Below are positions 40,301 through 45,921 of a stretch of 64,000 bases of DNA, in pieces. Source of the stretch: CAYZXA01 sp964482335 (GTDB lineage: Bacteria; Patescibacteriota; Minisyncoccia; Minisyncoccales; MHMH01). The stretch lies in the NCBI GenBank assembly GCA_964482335.1, contig CAYZXA010000001.1:56571-120570 (forward strand). Reading direction: 5' to 3'. Made by a program: the position numbers and the translations under genes. The notes under the pieces were generated by a model. That model had not been told where the DNA came from. It ran no database searches and saw nothing but the letters and a program-made list of their open reading frames with translations. Every line of letters begins with the position of its first letter. The stretch's first letter is position 1.

Positions 40301-40476
40301 CCTTTGTCTCTGGCCTTCTTGAAGAATTCTACTGCACCGTATAAGACTCCGTGGTCAGTGATAGCTACTGAATCCATGCCTGACTCTTTGACATAATCTA
40401 AAAGCTCGTCAATCTTGGGCAGACCATCGAGCAGAGAATAATGGCTGTGAACATGCAGGTGAGTAAATCTCGCCAT
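37309..40476 (-). CDS. dnaE: DNA polymerase III alpha subunit
   Basis: 1055 residues. PHP domain at the N-terminus (FTHLHVHSHYSLLDG ... ITDHGVLYG), catalytic palm with GPGRGSAAGSLVSY and PDIDLDF, then the tandem HhH and an OB fold near the C-terminus. Replicative polymerase of the DnaE1 type. Somewhat shorter than E. coli DnaE (1160), lacking most of the tau-binding C-terminal domain. Divergent from the 40547 gene. Confidence 0.96.
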   Translation of the reverse strand: MARFTHLHVHSHYSLLDGLPKIDELLDYVKESGMDSVAITDHGVLYGAVEFFKKARDKGIKPIIGCEAYVALERMTQERPNIDDKRHHLVLLVKNEQGYKNLVKLVTKAHLEGFYYKPRIDEQLLAQYSQGLIGLSACLQGKIPQLILSKRLKEAENQALKYQEIFGKGNFYLELQHHPNSPEQKKVNDTLMAISKKTAIPLVATNDVHYLKPEDAEAQDILMLINTGSDPNDPERLTMKAGDFSLRTPERMIEDFKDIPEAISNTQKIAEACNFQFELGKTQLPYFEVPNGKSADDYLKELCYQKLENRYAKANKEVTDRLEYELSVIKQTGFASYFLIVQDFVNWAKENRIVVGPGRGSAAGSLVSYVLNVTNVDPLKYNLLFERFLNPGRAAGLPDIDLDFTDRRRDEVIEYVAQKYGRDKVAQIITFGTMASRAVIRDVGRALGYAYSFCDQIAKMIPFGFTLEQSLKRIPEFHQAYETDDQTHRLIDLAKKLEGVARHASTHACGVVISKDPLENLVPLQHPTQNEKIIITQYEMHSIEDLGLLKIDLLGLKNLTIIEDTLIRIYAVQNKKINIQNIPLDDKKTYKLLQEGNSTSVFQLESDGMKRYLKQLKPTEFEDIIAMVALYRPGPMQFIPDYIARKHKKKKIEYLHPKLKPILEKTQGICIYQEQLMQIAKTLAGFSLAEADVLRKAVGKKIKSLLMTQKEKMINGMIKNGIEKEIAQKLWEWVLPFASYGFNRSHSASYATIAYQTAYLKAHFPIEFMSAALTSEKADVERIAFLIDECKKMGLEVLAPDINESFMNFSVVPKKNQIRFGLLGIKNVGTNIVEAIIKERKTNGPYTSINDFISRVNSKDLNKKSLESLIKAGVFDKLEERNTLLSNLERLLETARETQRNKNNGQKGLFDGMKYTTTLALDQTSTATESEKLNWEKELLGLYVSGHPLKNFEKALQKRSLPITKISQTLVGKLVKIGGIISGIKKIITKNGKPMLFLNLEDQNDKIEIVVFPGIIERNPTLFQENKIVLISGKVDVRDGKPKIICNEIEEIIEK

Positions 40477-40485
40477 AATTATTTG

Positions 40486-40523
40486 ATTATATCACTTTAC
40501 AATTTTAAATCAAATTATATAAT
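40486..40523. promoter_or_regulatory. overlapping divergent promoters dnaE / 40547 gene
   Basis: Minus strand: TTGATT (40513-40508), 16-nt spacer, extended -10 TGATATAAT ending at 40486, 9 nt before the dnaE ATG. Plus strand: TTTACA (40496-40501), 16-nt spacer, TATAAT (40518-40523), about 17 nt of leader with AAAGGAGG before the ATG at 40547. Confidence 0.6.
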
Positions 40524-40546
40524 AAGGAAAGAAAAGGAGGAATTCA

Positions 40547-40768
40547 ATGAATAGCTATAAGACAATATATGGCGAAGATATTGATCTTGATGAACTTTCT
40601 CCCGAAGAAAAAGCAGCACATAATAAAATAAAAGCTTTTGCTGAAGAAGATCCAGAATGGTGGGACCTTAGAGACTTTTGGATAAACAAAACAGCTTGTC
40701 GTTGCCCACTCAAGCTCTATCGGGATTTAGAAACACGTCTTTGTCTAAGAAAGCAGCAGCAGCAGTGA
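40547..40768 (+). CDS. small acidic hypothetical protein
   Basis: 73 residues, not recognised. Acidic N-terminal part (GEDIDLDELSPEEKAAH), then EEDPEWWDLRDFW and two cysteines in ACRCP. AAAAGGAGG lies 9 nt before the ATG. The last four residues, QQQQ, are encoded by the left arm of its own terminator, so the tail is probably not selected for protein function. Confidence 0.55.
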   Translation: MNSYKTIYGEDIDLDELSPEEKAAHNKIKAFAEEDPEWWDLRDFWINKTACRCPLKLYRDLETRLCLRKQQQQ

Positions 40769-40788
40769 GTTCTGCTGCTTTTATTTTA
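40751..40788 (+). terminator. intrinsic terminator overlapping coding sequence
   Basis: AAGCAGCAG (40751-40759) pairs with CTGCTGCTT (40772-40780), followed by TTATTTTA. The left arm is inside the 40547 gene. Confidence 0.75.
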
Positions 40789-40797
40789 TGTTAGAAT
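40789..40797 (+). promoter_or_regulatory. rnhB extended -10
   Basis: TGTTAGAAT ends 6 nt before the rnhB ATG, which would make the mRNA start at the start codon. Confidence 0.4.
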
Positions 40798-40803
40798 GAG
40801 ATA

Positions 40804-41406
40804 ATGAAGCCGAATTTAAAAGAAGAAAGAAAATTATGGAGGATGGGATACAAAAAGATTGCTGGGGTAGATGAGGTAGGTCGAGGTTCGACCGCTGGTC
40901 CGGTTGTTGCCTGTGCTGTAGTGGTAAAAAGATGTTCGAGACTGAATCTTGAACAGATTAAGGATTCAAAACAGCTCACAGCTAAGCAGAGAGAAGAGCT
41001 TTACCCAATTTTAACCAGGCATCCAGCAATTGAATGGGGGATTGGTCGCGTTTCTGAAAAAGTCATTGATAGGATTAATATTTTGCAAGCAACCAGGCTG
41101 GCCATGAAAAGAGCGGTTGAGAAGATCAACAGAAAGCCAAACTTTCTGATTTTAGACGGCAGGATGACCTTAGACTTAGCTATTCCCCAAAAGTCAATTG
41201 TCAAAGCTGATGAGAAAGTTCTTTCTTGCACTTGTGCTTCAATCATTGCTAAGGTTACTCGTGACAGAATGATGCAAAGATACCATAAGAAATACCCCCT
41301 TTATTTTTTTAACCAGCACAAAGGTTATCCTACAAAACTGCACTACAAAATGCTGAGAAAGCATGGCGCATGCAAGCTGCATCGCCAGAGCTTTAGATTA
41401 GCTTGA
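40804..41406 (+). CDS. rnhB: ribonuclease HII
   Basis: 200 residues. Metal-binding block GVDEVGRGSTAGPVVA with the Asp-Glu pair, LILDGRM, and KADEKVLSCTCASIIAKVTRD are RNase HII features. It removes RNA from RNA-DNA hybrids and misincorporated ribonucleotides. rpmF follows 33 nt later with its own promoter. Confidence 0.94.
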   Translation: MKPNLKEERKLWRMGYKKIAGVDEVGRGSTAGPVVACAVVVKRCSRLNLEQIKDSKQLTAKQREELYPILTRHPAIEWGIGRVSEKVIDRINILQATRLAMKRAVEKINRKPNFLILDGRMTLDLAIPQKSIVKADEKVLSCTCASIIAKVTRDRMMQRYHKKYPLYFFNQHKGYPTKLHYKMLRKHGACKLHRQSFRLA

Positions 41407-41431
41407 AAAGATGAATAGTTTCTGCTAAACT
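41403..41431 (+). promoter_or_regulatory. rpmF promoter
   Basis: TTGAAA (41403-41408), 17-nt spacer, TGC-TAAACT (-10 at 41426-41431), 8 nt before the ATG. It overlaps the rnhB stop codon. Confidence 0.55.
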
Positions 41432-41439
41432 AATAAAAC

Positions 41440-41736
41440 ATGGCCGTACCAAAACAGCGTCATACTAAATCTCGCAGAAATAAAAGAAGAATGCACCTCT
41501 ATCTTGAGGCGCCTGTTTTAAGTTCTTGTCCTAAATGCGGTCAGCCAGTTTTACCTTATACTGTTTGCTCTAACTGCGGTTATTATAAAGGTCAGGAAAT
41601 GGTTGATGTCTTGAAGAAGTTAACCAAGAAAGAAAGGAAAAAGAAAGAAAAGGAAATGAAAGCCAAAGAAGAACCAGAGAAGAAACAAACTCAAAAGAGA
41701 GAAGGTTTAAATTGGGAAAGGCTCAGTAAGAAATAG
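41440..41736 (+). CDS. rpmF: 50S ribosomal protein L32 with charged C-terminal extension
   Basis: 98 residues, about 40 longer than usual. The bL32 core is [17 protein letters not shown] followed by a CPKC and CSNC zinc ribbon. From about residue 62 the protein continues as a Lys/Glu-rich tail ([17 protein letters not shown] ...). Similar charged tails occur on S16 (43044) and, N-terminally, on S9, S11 and GyrB in this window. Confidence 0.92.
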   Translation: MAVPKQRHTKSRRNKRRMHLYLEAPVLSSCPKCGQPVLPYTVCSNCGYYKGQEMVDVLKKLTKKERKKKEKEMKAKEEPEKKQTQKREGLNWERLSKK

Positions 41737-41825
41737 TCGCGCAGTCACGGGTTATAAGGTCCCGGACAAGCGACACATTAATGTTTTTTGGAGGTTGGAC
41801 ACCTTTCTTTTGAAGAAAGGGGTCC
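41736..41825 (+). promoter_or_regulatory. structured leader between rpmF and nusB
   Basis: Nested hairpin: GTCGC (41736-41740) with GCGAC (41770-41774) around CGGG/CCCG (41748-41751 with 41761-41764). Second hairpin: GGAC-A-CCTTTCTT (41797-41809) with AAGAAAGG-G-GTCC (41813-41825), nearly perfect, ending 11 nt before the nusB ATG. No T run. Function unknown; no match to a known riboswitch recognised. Confidence 0.4.
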
Positions 41826-41836
41826 ACCTGAAATTT

Positions 41837-42274
41837 ATGGCCTCACGTCATTTATCACGTTCCATAGCTATGCAGTCCCTCTATGAGTGGGATTTTTCTG
41901 GTAAAAAACAAGGGGAGTTGAAAAAAGTTGTTGAGAAAAATATCAAAGAATACGGGCCAGGCCTGGAAGATGCAAGCTTTGTCTGGCAGCTGGTCAATGG
42001 TGTTAGAGACCATCTTCCTCAGATTGACAAAATCATTGAGAAAGCAGCTCCGGAGTGGCCGATTGACCAGATAACCATTGTTGACAGGAATGTTTTGAGA
42101 ATCGGTCTTTATGAACTGCTCTATAGTAAAAAAGAAGAGGTGCCTCCAAAAGTAGCCATAAATGAAGCAATTGAACTGGCCAAGACCTTTGGCGGTGAAT
42201 CTTCAGGCAAGTTCATTAACGGAGTTTTAGGTACGGTTTATAAGAACCTTTCGCCTTTGGCTCAAGAACCTTGA
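41837..42274 (+). CDS. nusB: transcription antitermination factor NusB
   Basis: 145 residues from the ATG at 41837, which gives the normal family start ([20 protein letters not shown]). A TTG at 41795 lies inside a hairpin and is rejected. The C-terminal block [30 protein letters not shown] is diagnostic. NusB binds boxA RNA with S10 in rRNA transcription. Its last codons run into a dispersed repeat (42241). Confidence 0.93.
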   Translation: MASRHLSRSIAMQSLYEWDFSGKKQGELKKVVEKNIKEYGPGLEDASFVWQLVNGVRDHLPQIDKIIEKAAPEWPIDQITIVDRNVLRIGLYELLYSKKEEVPPKVAINEAIELAKTFGGESSGKFINGVLGTVYKNLSPLAQEP

Positions 42275-42292
42275 TTTTCGCTTCGCTCAAAT
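42241..42292 (+). repeat. dispersed AGAACCTT repeat, copy 4
   Basis: TAAGAACCTTTCGCC, then AGAACCTTGATTTTCG, CTTCGCTCAAAT. The first half encodes the last nusB codons and the second half lies in the gap before rnc. Confidence 0.45.
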
Positions 42293-42318
42293 TAAAAAAT
42301 AGAGAATAAAAAATAATT

Positions 42319-43008
42319 ATGCACGATTTTTCTAAACTAGAGAAAAAATTAAAGATTAAGTTTAAAAAAAAGGATTTGTTGATTCAGGCCTTTGTCCACA
42401 GGTCATATTTGAATGAGAATCCTGATTTTTACCTTTTCCATAATGAAAGATTAGAGTTTTTAGGAGATGCTGTTTTGGAGTTGGTGGTGACTGAGTATTT
42501 ATTCCAAAAGTATCCTAAAAAACCAGAAGGTGATTTGACTAATTGGCGGGCCGCTTTGGTCAATGCCAAAATACTTTCAAAAACTGCCAGAGAAATTGGG
42601 TTTAATGAATTTCTTTTGTTAAGCAGGGGAGAGTCTAAAGAGTTAGGCAAAGCCAGAGATTATATTTTAGCCAATACTTTTGAATCTTTTGTTGGCAGTT
42701 TGTTTTTAGATCGGGGCTACAAGGTTTGCCAGAATTTCATTAAGAAATATTTAATTAAAAAGCTGGCTCAGATTATTGAGACGCGAGCTTTCAAGGACGC
42801 CAAGTCTCTTTTCCAGGAACAAGCTCAGGAAAGGGCTGGTGTTACTCCGACCTACAAAGTCTTGAAGGAATGGGGGCCAGATCATGCTAAACACTTCATT
42901 ATCGGTGCTTTTCTTAGAAAAGAATTAATCGCTCAGGAAGAAGGTTCTTCCAAGCAGGAAGGAGAAGAAAGAGCAGCTAAGAAAGCTTTGGCAGCCAAGA
43001 AATGGTAG
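42319..43008 (+). CDS. rnc: ribonuclease III
   Basis: 229 residues. RNase III signature NERLEFLGDAVLELVVTEYLF near residue 42 with acidic active-site residues, second acidic site in ANTFESFVGSLFLDRG, and a double-stranded RNA-binding domain from about 155 to the end. It processes rRNA precursors and other dsRNA. rpsP starts 35 nt downstream from its own promoter. Confidence 0.95.
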   Translation: MHDFSKLEKKLKIKFKKKDLLIQAFVHRSYLNENPDFYLFHNERLEFLGDAVLELVVTEYLFQKYPKKPEGDLTNWRAALVNAKILSKTAREIGFNEFLLLSRGESKELGKARDYILANTFESFVGSLFLDRGYKVCQNFIKKYLIKKLAQIIETRAFKDAKSLFQEQAQERAGVTPTYKVLKEWGPDHAKHFIIGAFLRKELIAQEEGSSKQEGEERAAKKALAAKKW

Positions 43009-43036
43009 TTGACTTTTAATAATTTTTGGGTATAGT
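43009..43036 (+). promoter_or_regulatory. rpsP promoter
   Basis: TTGACT (43009-43014), 16-nt spacer, TATAGT (43031-43036), 7 nt before the ATG at 43044: predicted leaderless. Confidence 0.55.
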
Positions 43037-43043
43037 TAATACT

Positions 43044-43526
43044 ATGTTAGTTATTCGTTTATTAAGAGTTGGTAAAAAAAATCAACCATTCTTTAAGATA
43101 ATTATTACTGACAAAAGTAATCCACCACGGGGTGGTCGTTTTGTCGAAGAAGTAGGAACTTATAACCCTTTGACCAAAGAGAAGACATTGAAAAAAGAAA
43201 GGATCCAATACTGGTTATCCCAAGGGGTACAACCTTCTGACACGGTTCATAATATGCTGGTCAGAGAAGGGATTTTAGAGGGCAAGAAAATTCCAGTACA
43301 CAAAAAAGCAAAGAAAAAAGAAGAGGAGCCCGTTAAAGCCTCAAAAGAGGAAAAACCTGCAGAAAAGAAAGAAGACAAGCCTAAAGAAGAAAAAACAGAG
43401 GAAAAACCAAAAGAAGAATCTCCTAAACAAGAACCTAAACAAGAAGAGGTTAAAAAAGAAGAGCCTTCTAAAGAAGAACCTAAGAAAGAGAAAAAGAAAA
43501 AAGAGGCCTCCGAAATCACGAAGTGA
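43044..43526 (+). CDS. rpsP: 30S ribosomal protein S16 with long charged tail
   Basis: 160 residues, about twice the usual 80-90. Core MLVIRLLRVGKKNQPFFKI and GRFVEEVGTYNPLTKEK ... WLSQGVQPSDTVHNML is normal. From about residue 88 a tail of some 70 Lys/Glu/Pro residues follows. The ATG at 43044 gives the normal family start; the TTG at 43026 lies upstream of the -10 box. Its last codons and stop lie in a 12-bp hairpin. Confidence 0.92.
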   Translation: MLVIRLLRVGKKNQPFFKIIITDKSNPPRGGRFVEEVGTYNPLTKEKTLKKERIQYWLSQGVQPSDTVHNMLVREGILEGKKIPVHKKAKKKEEEPVKASKEEKPAEKKEDKPKEEKTEEKPKEESPKQEPKQEEVKKEEPSKEEPKKEKKKKEASEITK

Positions 43527-43534
43527 TTTCGGAG
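43508..43534 (+). terminator. strong hairpin at the rpsP stop (terminator-like, no T run)
   Basis: CTCCGAAATCAC (43508-43519) pairs perfectly with GTGATTTCGGAG (43523-43534), triloop GAA. It is followed by AAAAGC, so it may protect the 3' end rather than terminate. Confidence 0.5.
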
Positions 43535-43545
43535 AAAAGCGACAC

Positions 43546-43599
43546 ATCACGGAATGCCTCTTCGCGACGTCTTTAGACGGCCGAACGGCATGAAGTGAT
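43546..43599 (+). other. imperfect long RNA hairpin
   Basis: Nested short stems ATCAC/GTGAT, ATGCC/GGCAT, TTCG/CGAA and CGTC/GACG between 43546 and 43599, directly upstream of a tRNA fragment. Unknown role; could be a remnant of an inserted element. Confidence 0.35.
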
Positions 43600-43609
43600 A
43601 ATGGTGCGC

Positions 43610-43637
43610 GGGCCCTTAGCTCAATTGGCTAGAGCTC
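43610..43637 (+). pseudogene. 5' half of a tRNA (truncated)
   Basis: GGGCCCT as acceptor strand, TA, then a full D arm GCTC-AATTGGCTA-GAGC (43619-43635). After T26 the sequence leaves the tRNA pattern and becomes AT-rich. No matching 3' half (acceptor AGGGCCC) is seen up to tRNA-Ala. The endonuclease-like gene starts 25 nt later, so insertion into the tRNA gene is likely. Its amino acid cannot be assigned. Confidence 0.6.
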
Positions 43638-43661
43638 TTACAAATAAATAAATGCGTTTAA

Positions 43662-44345
43662 ATGAATTCACAACTGCGAGAACAAGTCATTAAACTTCGC
43701 ATGGAAAAAGATCTTAGTTATGGAGAAATTAGAAAAAGATTAGGTGTGCCCAAAAGCACCTTAAGTTACTGGTTGCGTGAGTTCCCACTGAGTGAAGAAA
43801 GGATTCTGGTATTACGTCGTCAGGGATGGAAAAAGGGTGAGGCAAGCAGAGAAAGATTTCGTGTCTCTATGCAAAAGAAAAGAGAACTTAAAGATTACAA
43901 GATTTATAATAAATATCGAAAAAGATTTGCTAAGTATTCGAAAGACGTCTTTTTTGTAGCAGGGTTAATGCTTTATTTGGGTGAAGGAGATAAAAGAAGA
44001 TATGAAAGAATAAACTTGGCAAATACAAATCCCAAAATCATAAAATTATTTATTGAATGGATGATTGAATTTCTCGAGATAAGAAAAGAAGAGATGAGGA
44101 TAGAGCTGCACCTTCATGAGGGCATGGATGCAGAAAAAGAAAAAAAGTTTTGGGAGGATGAATTAGAATTTTTAGAAACACAATTTTACAAAACACAGAT
44201 TCGCAAATTACAAAAGGGAACTTATTCTTATAAAGAATCTTCTAGACACGGAACATGTGGTATTTATGTTATGGGCGTGGAAAAGAAGCGAGAACTCATG
44301 ATGGCAATTCAAGCTTTCATGGATCGATACCTGAAAAAGATATGA
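43662..44345 (+). CDS. HTH protein with LAGLIDADG-like region (second copy)
   Basis: 227 residues. Same layout as the gene at 17534: HTH at about 10-42 (IRKRLGVPKSTLSYWLREF), basic linker, then VFFVAGLMLYLGEG at 96-109, a strand with NLANTNPK, and WEDELEFLETQFYKT. The motif positions agree to the residue, although the sequences are diverged. It lies between a truncated tRNA and tRNA-Ala, so both copies in the window are tRNA-flanked. A homing endonuclease or related tRNA-targeting element is proposed; activity is untested. Confidence 0.65.
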   Translation: MNSQLREQVIKLRMEKDLSYGEIRKRLGVPKSTLSYWLREFPLSEERILVLRRQGWKKGEASRERFRVSMQKKRELKDYKIYNKYRKRFAKYSKDVFFVAGLMLYLGEGDKRRYERINLANTNPKIIKLFIEWMIEFLEIRKEEMRIELHLHEGMDAEKEKKFWEDELEFLETQFYKTQIRKLQKGTYSYKESSRHGTCGIYVMGVEKKRELMMAIQAFMDRYLKKI

Positions 44346-44382
44346 AAGGATCTATAGATTCAATTGTTTTTACGCTACTCAT

Positions 44383-44453
44383 GGGCCTGTAGTTTAGTGG
44401 TAGAACACCGCTTTTGCAAAGCGGAGATGGCAGTCCGATTCTGCCCAGGTCCA
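44383..44453 (+). tRNA. tRNA-Ala (TGC)
   Basis: Acceptor GGGCCTG/CAGGTCC with the G3:T70 wobble pair that defines tRNA-Ala, anticodon stem CCGCT/AGCGG around TTTGCAA, T stem GGCAG/CTGCC. The T loop reads TCCGATT, with C instead of T at position 55. CCA is not encoded. Confidence 0.92.
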
Positions 44454-44565
44454 CATAGAAGTTATCCACAGGTGGGTGGCTTTTTTGTTTCTCTTGGGGG
44501 TTATATAATGTAATAATCTTTAAAAGGTCGATTTTTAAGTATTTAATAATTAACTATAAAGTGAT

Positions 44566-45243
44566 ATGAGTGCAAATTGGTACGAAGTTACCATAGAAAA
44601 ATTAACAGATCTTTGGGGGGGGTTTTTGAATTTTCTTCCTAACGTGGTTGGAGCAATCATTGTCTTTGTTATTGGTTGGTTTATTGCAATCGGTGTGGGA
44701 AAGTTGGTCACCGAGATTTTGAAGAAGCTGAGATTCAACCGCATTTTTGAGAGAGGTGTTTGGAAAGATGCTTTAGCCAAAGCAGAGTTCAAAATTGATG
44801 CAGCTGGCTTTATTGGAGCAATTATCAAGTGGATCTTGGTTATTGTCTTTTTGATGGCGGCTGTTGAGATTTTAGGACTGAGAGAATTTGCTGGCCTCCT
44901 GAGACAGCTTTTGGCCTACCTGCCTAATGTTGTTGTCGCTTCCTTTATATTTGTCGTAGCAGTCATTCTTGCTGACATTTTAGAGAAAGTGGTCAGAGCA
45001 TCAGTTGAATCAATCAGAGTAGGCTATGGACAGCTGGTTGGAATGATTGTTAAGTGGTCAATTTGGATTTTTGCCATTTCCATTATCTTGGTGCAGTTGG
45101 GAGTTGGCGCAGTTCTAGTTCAGACCTTGTTTACTGGTTTGGTGGCGGTCATCGTCATCTCAGCTGGTCTTGCTTTTGGTCTGGGGGGTAAAGAAATAGC
45201 CACAGACATTCTGAAAGATTTGTACAGAAAACTTAAAGAATAA
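44566..45243 (+). CDS. MscS-like membrane protein (conserved TM-helix repeats)
   Basis: 225 residues with about five membrane segments (around 25-45, 85-105, 115-140, 155-180 and 185-205). Segments such as VVGAIIVFVIGWFIAIGVGKLV and LPNVVVASFIFVVAVILADILEKVV belong to the conserved TM-helix repeat family related to mechanosensitive channels, and LAFGLGGKEIATD resembles the MscS pore-lining helix. The cytoplasmic beta domain of MscS is missing. Possibly a small osmotic-stress channel. Confidence 0.7.
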   Translation: MSANWYEVTIEKLTDLWGGFLNFLPNVVGAIIVFVIGWFIAIGVGKLVTEILKKLRFNRIFERGVWKDALAKAEFKIDAAGFIGAIIKWILVIVFLMAAVEILGLREFAGLLRQLLAYLPNVVVASFIFVVAVILADILEKVVRASVESIRVGYGQLVGMIVKWSIWIFAISIILVQLGVGAVLVQTLFTGLVAVIVISAGLAFGLGGKEIATDILKDLYRKLKE

Positions 45244-45260
45244 GCATATATTAGAGAATA

Positions 45261-45306
45261 AAACAAATCTTTGCAGGAAAAATACCTGTAAGGGTTTGTT
45301 TTTTTA
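45261..45306 (+). terminator. strong intrinsic terminator
   Basis: AAACAAATCTTTGCAGG (45261-45277) pairs over 17 bp, including wobbles, with CCTGTAAGGGTTTGTTT (45285-45301), followed by TTTTT. Confidence 0.85.
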
Positions 45307-45338
45307 TCCAAAAATGATAATATTAAGTCAAGAATCTT

Positions 45339-45411
45339 GGGCGGTTAGCTCAGTTGGTAGAGCGTGCGCTTCACATGCGTAAGGTCATAGGTTCAAGTCC
45401 TGTACCGCCCA
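45339..45411 (+). tRNA. tRNA-Val (CAC)
   Basis: Acceptor GGGCGGT/ACCGCCC, D arm GCTCAGTTGGTAGAGC, anticodon loop TTCACAT, T loop TTCAAGT, discriminator A. CCA not encoded. Followed at once by a terminator. Confidence 0.94.
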
Positions 45412-45414
45412 CAT

Positions 45415-45442
45415 AAAGATGTCAGCCTTGACATCTTTTTTT
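45415..45442 (+). terminator. intrinsic terminator
   Basis: AAAGATGTCA (45415-45424) pairs with TGACATCTTT (45429-45438), followed by a T run. Ends the tRNA-Val transcript. Confidence 0.85.
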
Positions 45443-45522
45443 TAAAGATAAAGTATCAGAGTAATTATTAGGAGGATAAAGCCGTATTTGTGTTAAAGGG
45501 TGCGGCCTTTTTTATTTTTCTA

Positions 45523-45531
45523 TGTTATAAT
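45523..45531 (+). promoter_or_regulatory. extended -10 promoter
   Basis: TGTTATAAT ends 6 nt before the ATG at 45538, so the mRNA should start at the start codon. Confidence 0.55.
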
Positions 45532-45537
45532 ATATAA

Positions 45538-45921
45538 ATGATGAGGAATATTTTTATTCTATATTTGGAGTGGCAGTTTTTTGATATGCCCAAAAGCATT
45601 CTGCGGGCCTGGCAGAATTGTTTGAGATTTAACTTGAATTATTGGTCGGTTCCTTTGCTTTTAAGAACCCTTTTTTCTCATTGGCGCAGATACCATTATT
45701 CTTACGGCCGAGGATTTAACTTTAAAAGATACTTTGAAGCTTTTACTTTTAATATGATGTCTCGGGTTATTGGTGCCATTATGAGGACTGTTTTTATTGT
45801 CTGCGGCTTAATTACTGAAATCTTTGTTTTTGCTGCCGGGGCAGTTGTTTTTTTTATTTGGCTGATTTTGCCTTTGCTTTTAATTTTAGGTTTTTATTAT
45901 GGATTCAAAATTCTCTTTTGA
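45538..45921 (+). CDS. small membrane hypothetical protein
   Basis: 127 residues. Arg/aromatic-rich N-terminal half, then two hydrophobic stretches at about 74-95 and 97-123. No family recognised. Its last 23 nt overlap the start of the Clp-like ATPase, so the two are co-translated. It may be a membrane partner of that ATPase. Confidence 0.6.
   Translation: MMRNIFILYLEWQFFDMPKSILRAWQNCLRFNLNYWSVPLLLRTLFSHWRRYHYSYGRGFNFKRYFEAFTFNMMSRVIGAIMRTVFIVCGLITEIFVFAAGAVVFFIWLILPLLLILGFYYGFKILF

Noticed and set aside
41795..41836. Longer NusB starting at TTG 41795
   Set aside because: The extra 14 codons are a hairpin and the family start is at 41837.
41768..43548. Shared 11-mer AAGCGACACAT at 41768 and 43538
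   Set aside because: An 11-nt match is expected many times by chance in 64 kb and the flanks do not align.
43247..43550. Minus-strand Ser/Phe-rich frames
   Set aside because: Antisense of the Lys/Glu-rich S16 tail.
45463..45530. AGGAGG near 45473 as start of another small gene
   Set aside because: No start codon at a suitable distance, and the stretch contains a GCCG/CGGC hairpin with a T run followed by the promoter for 45538.
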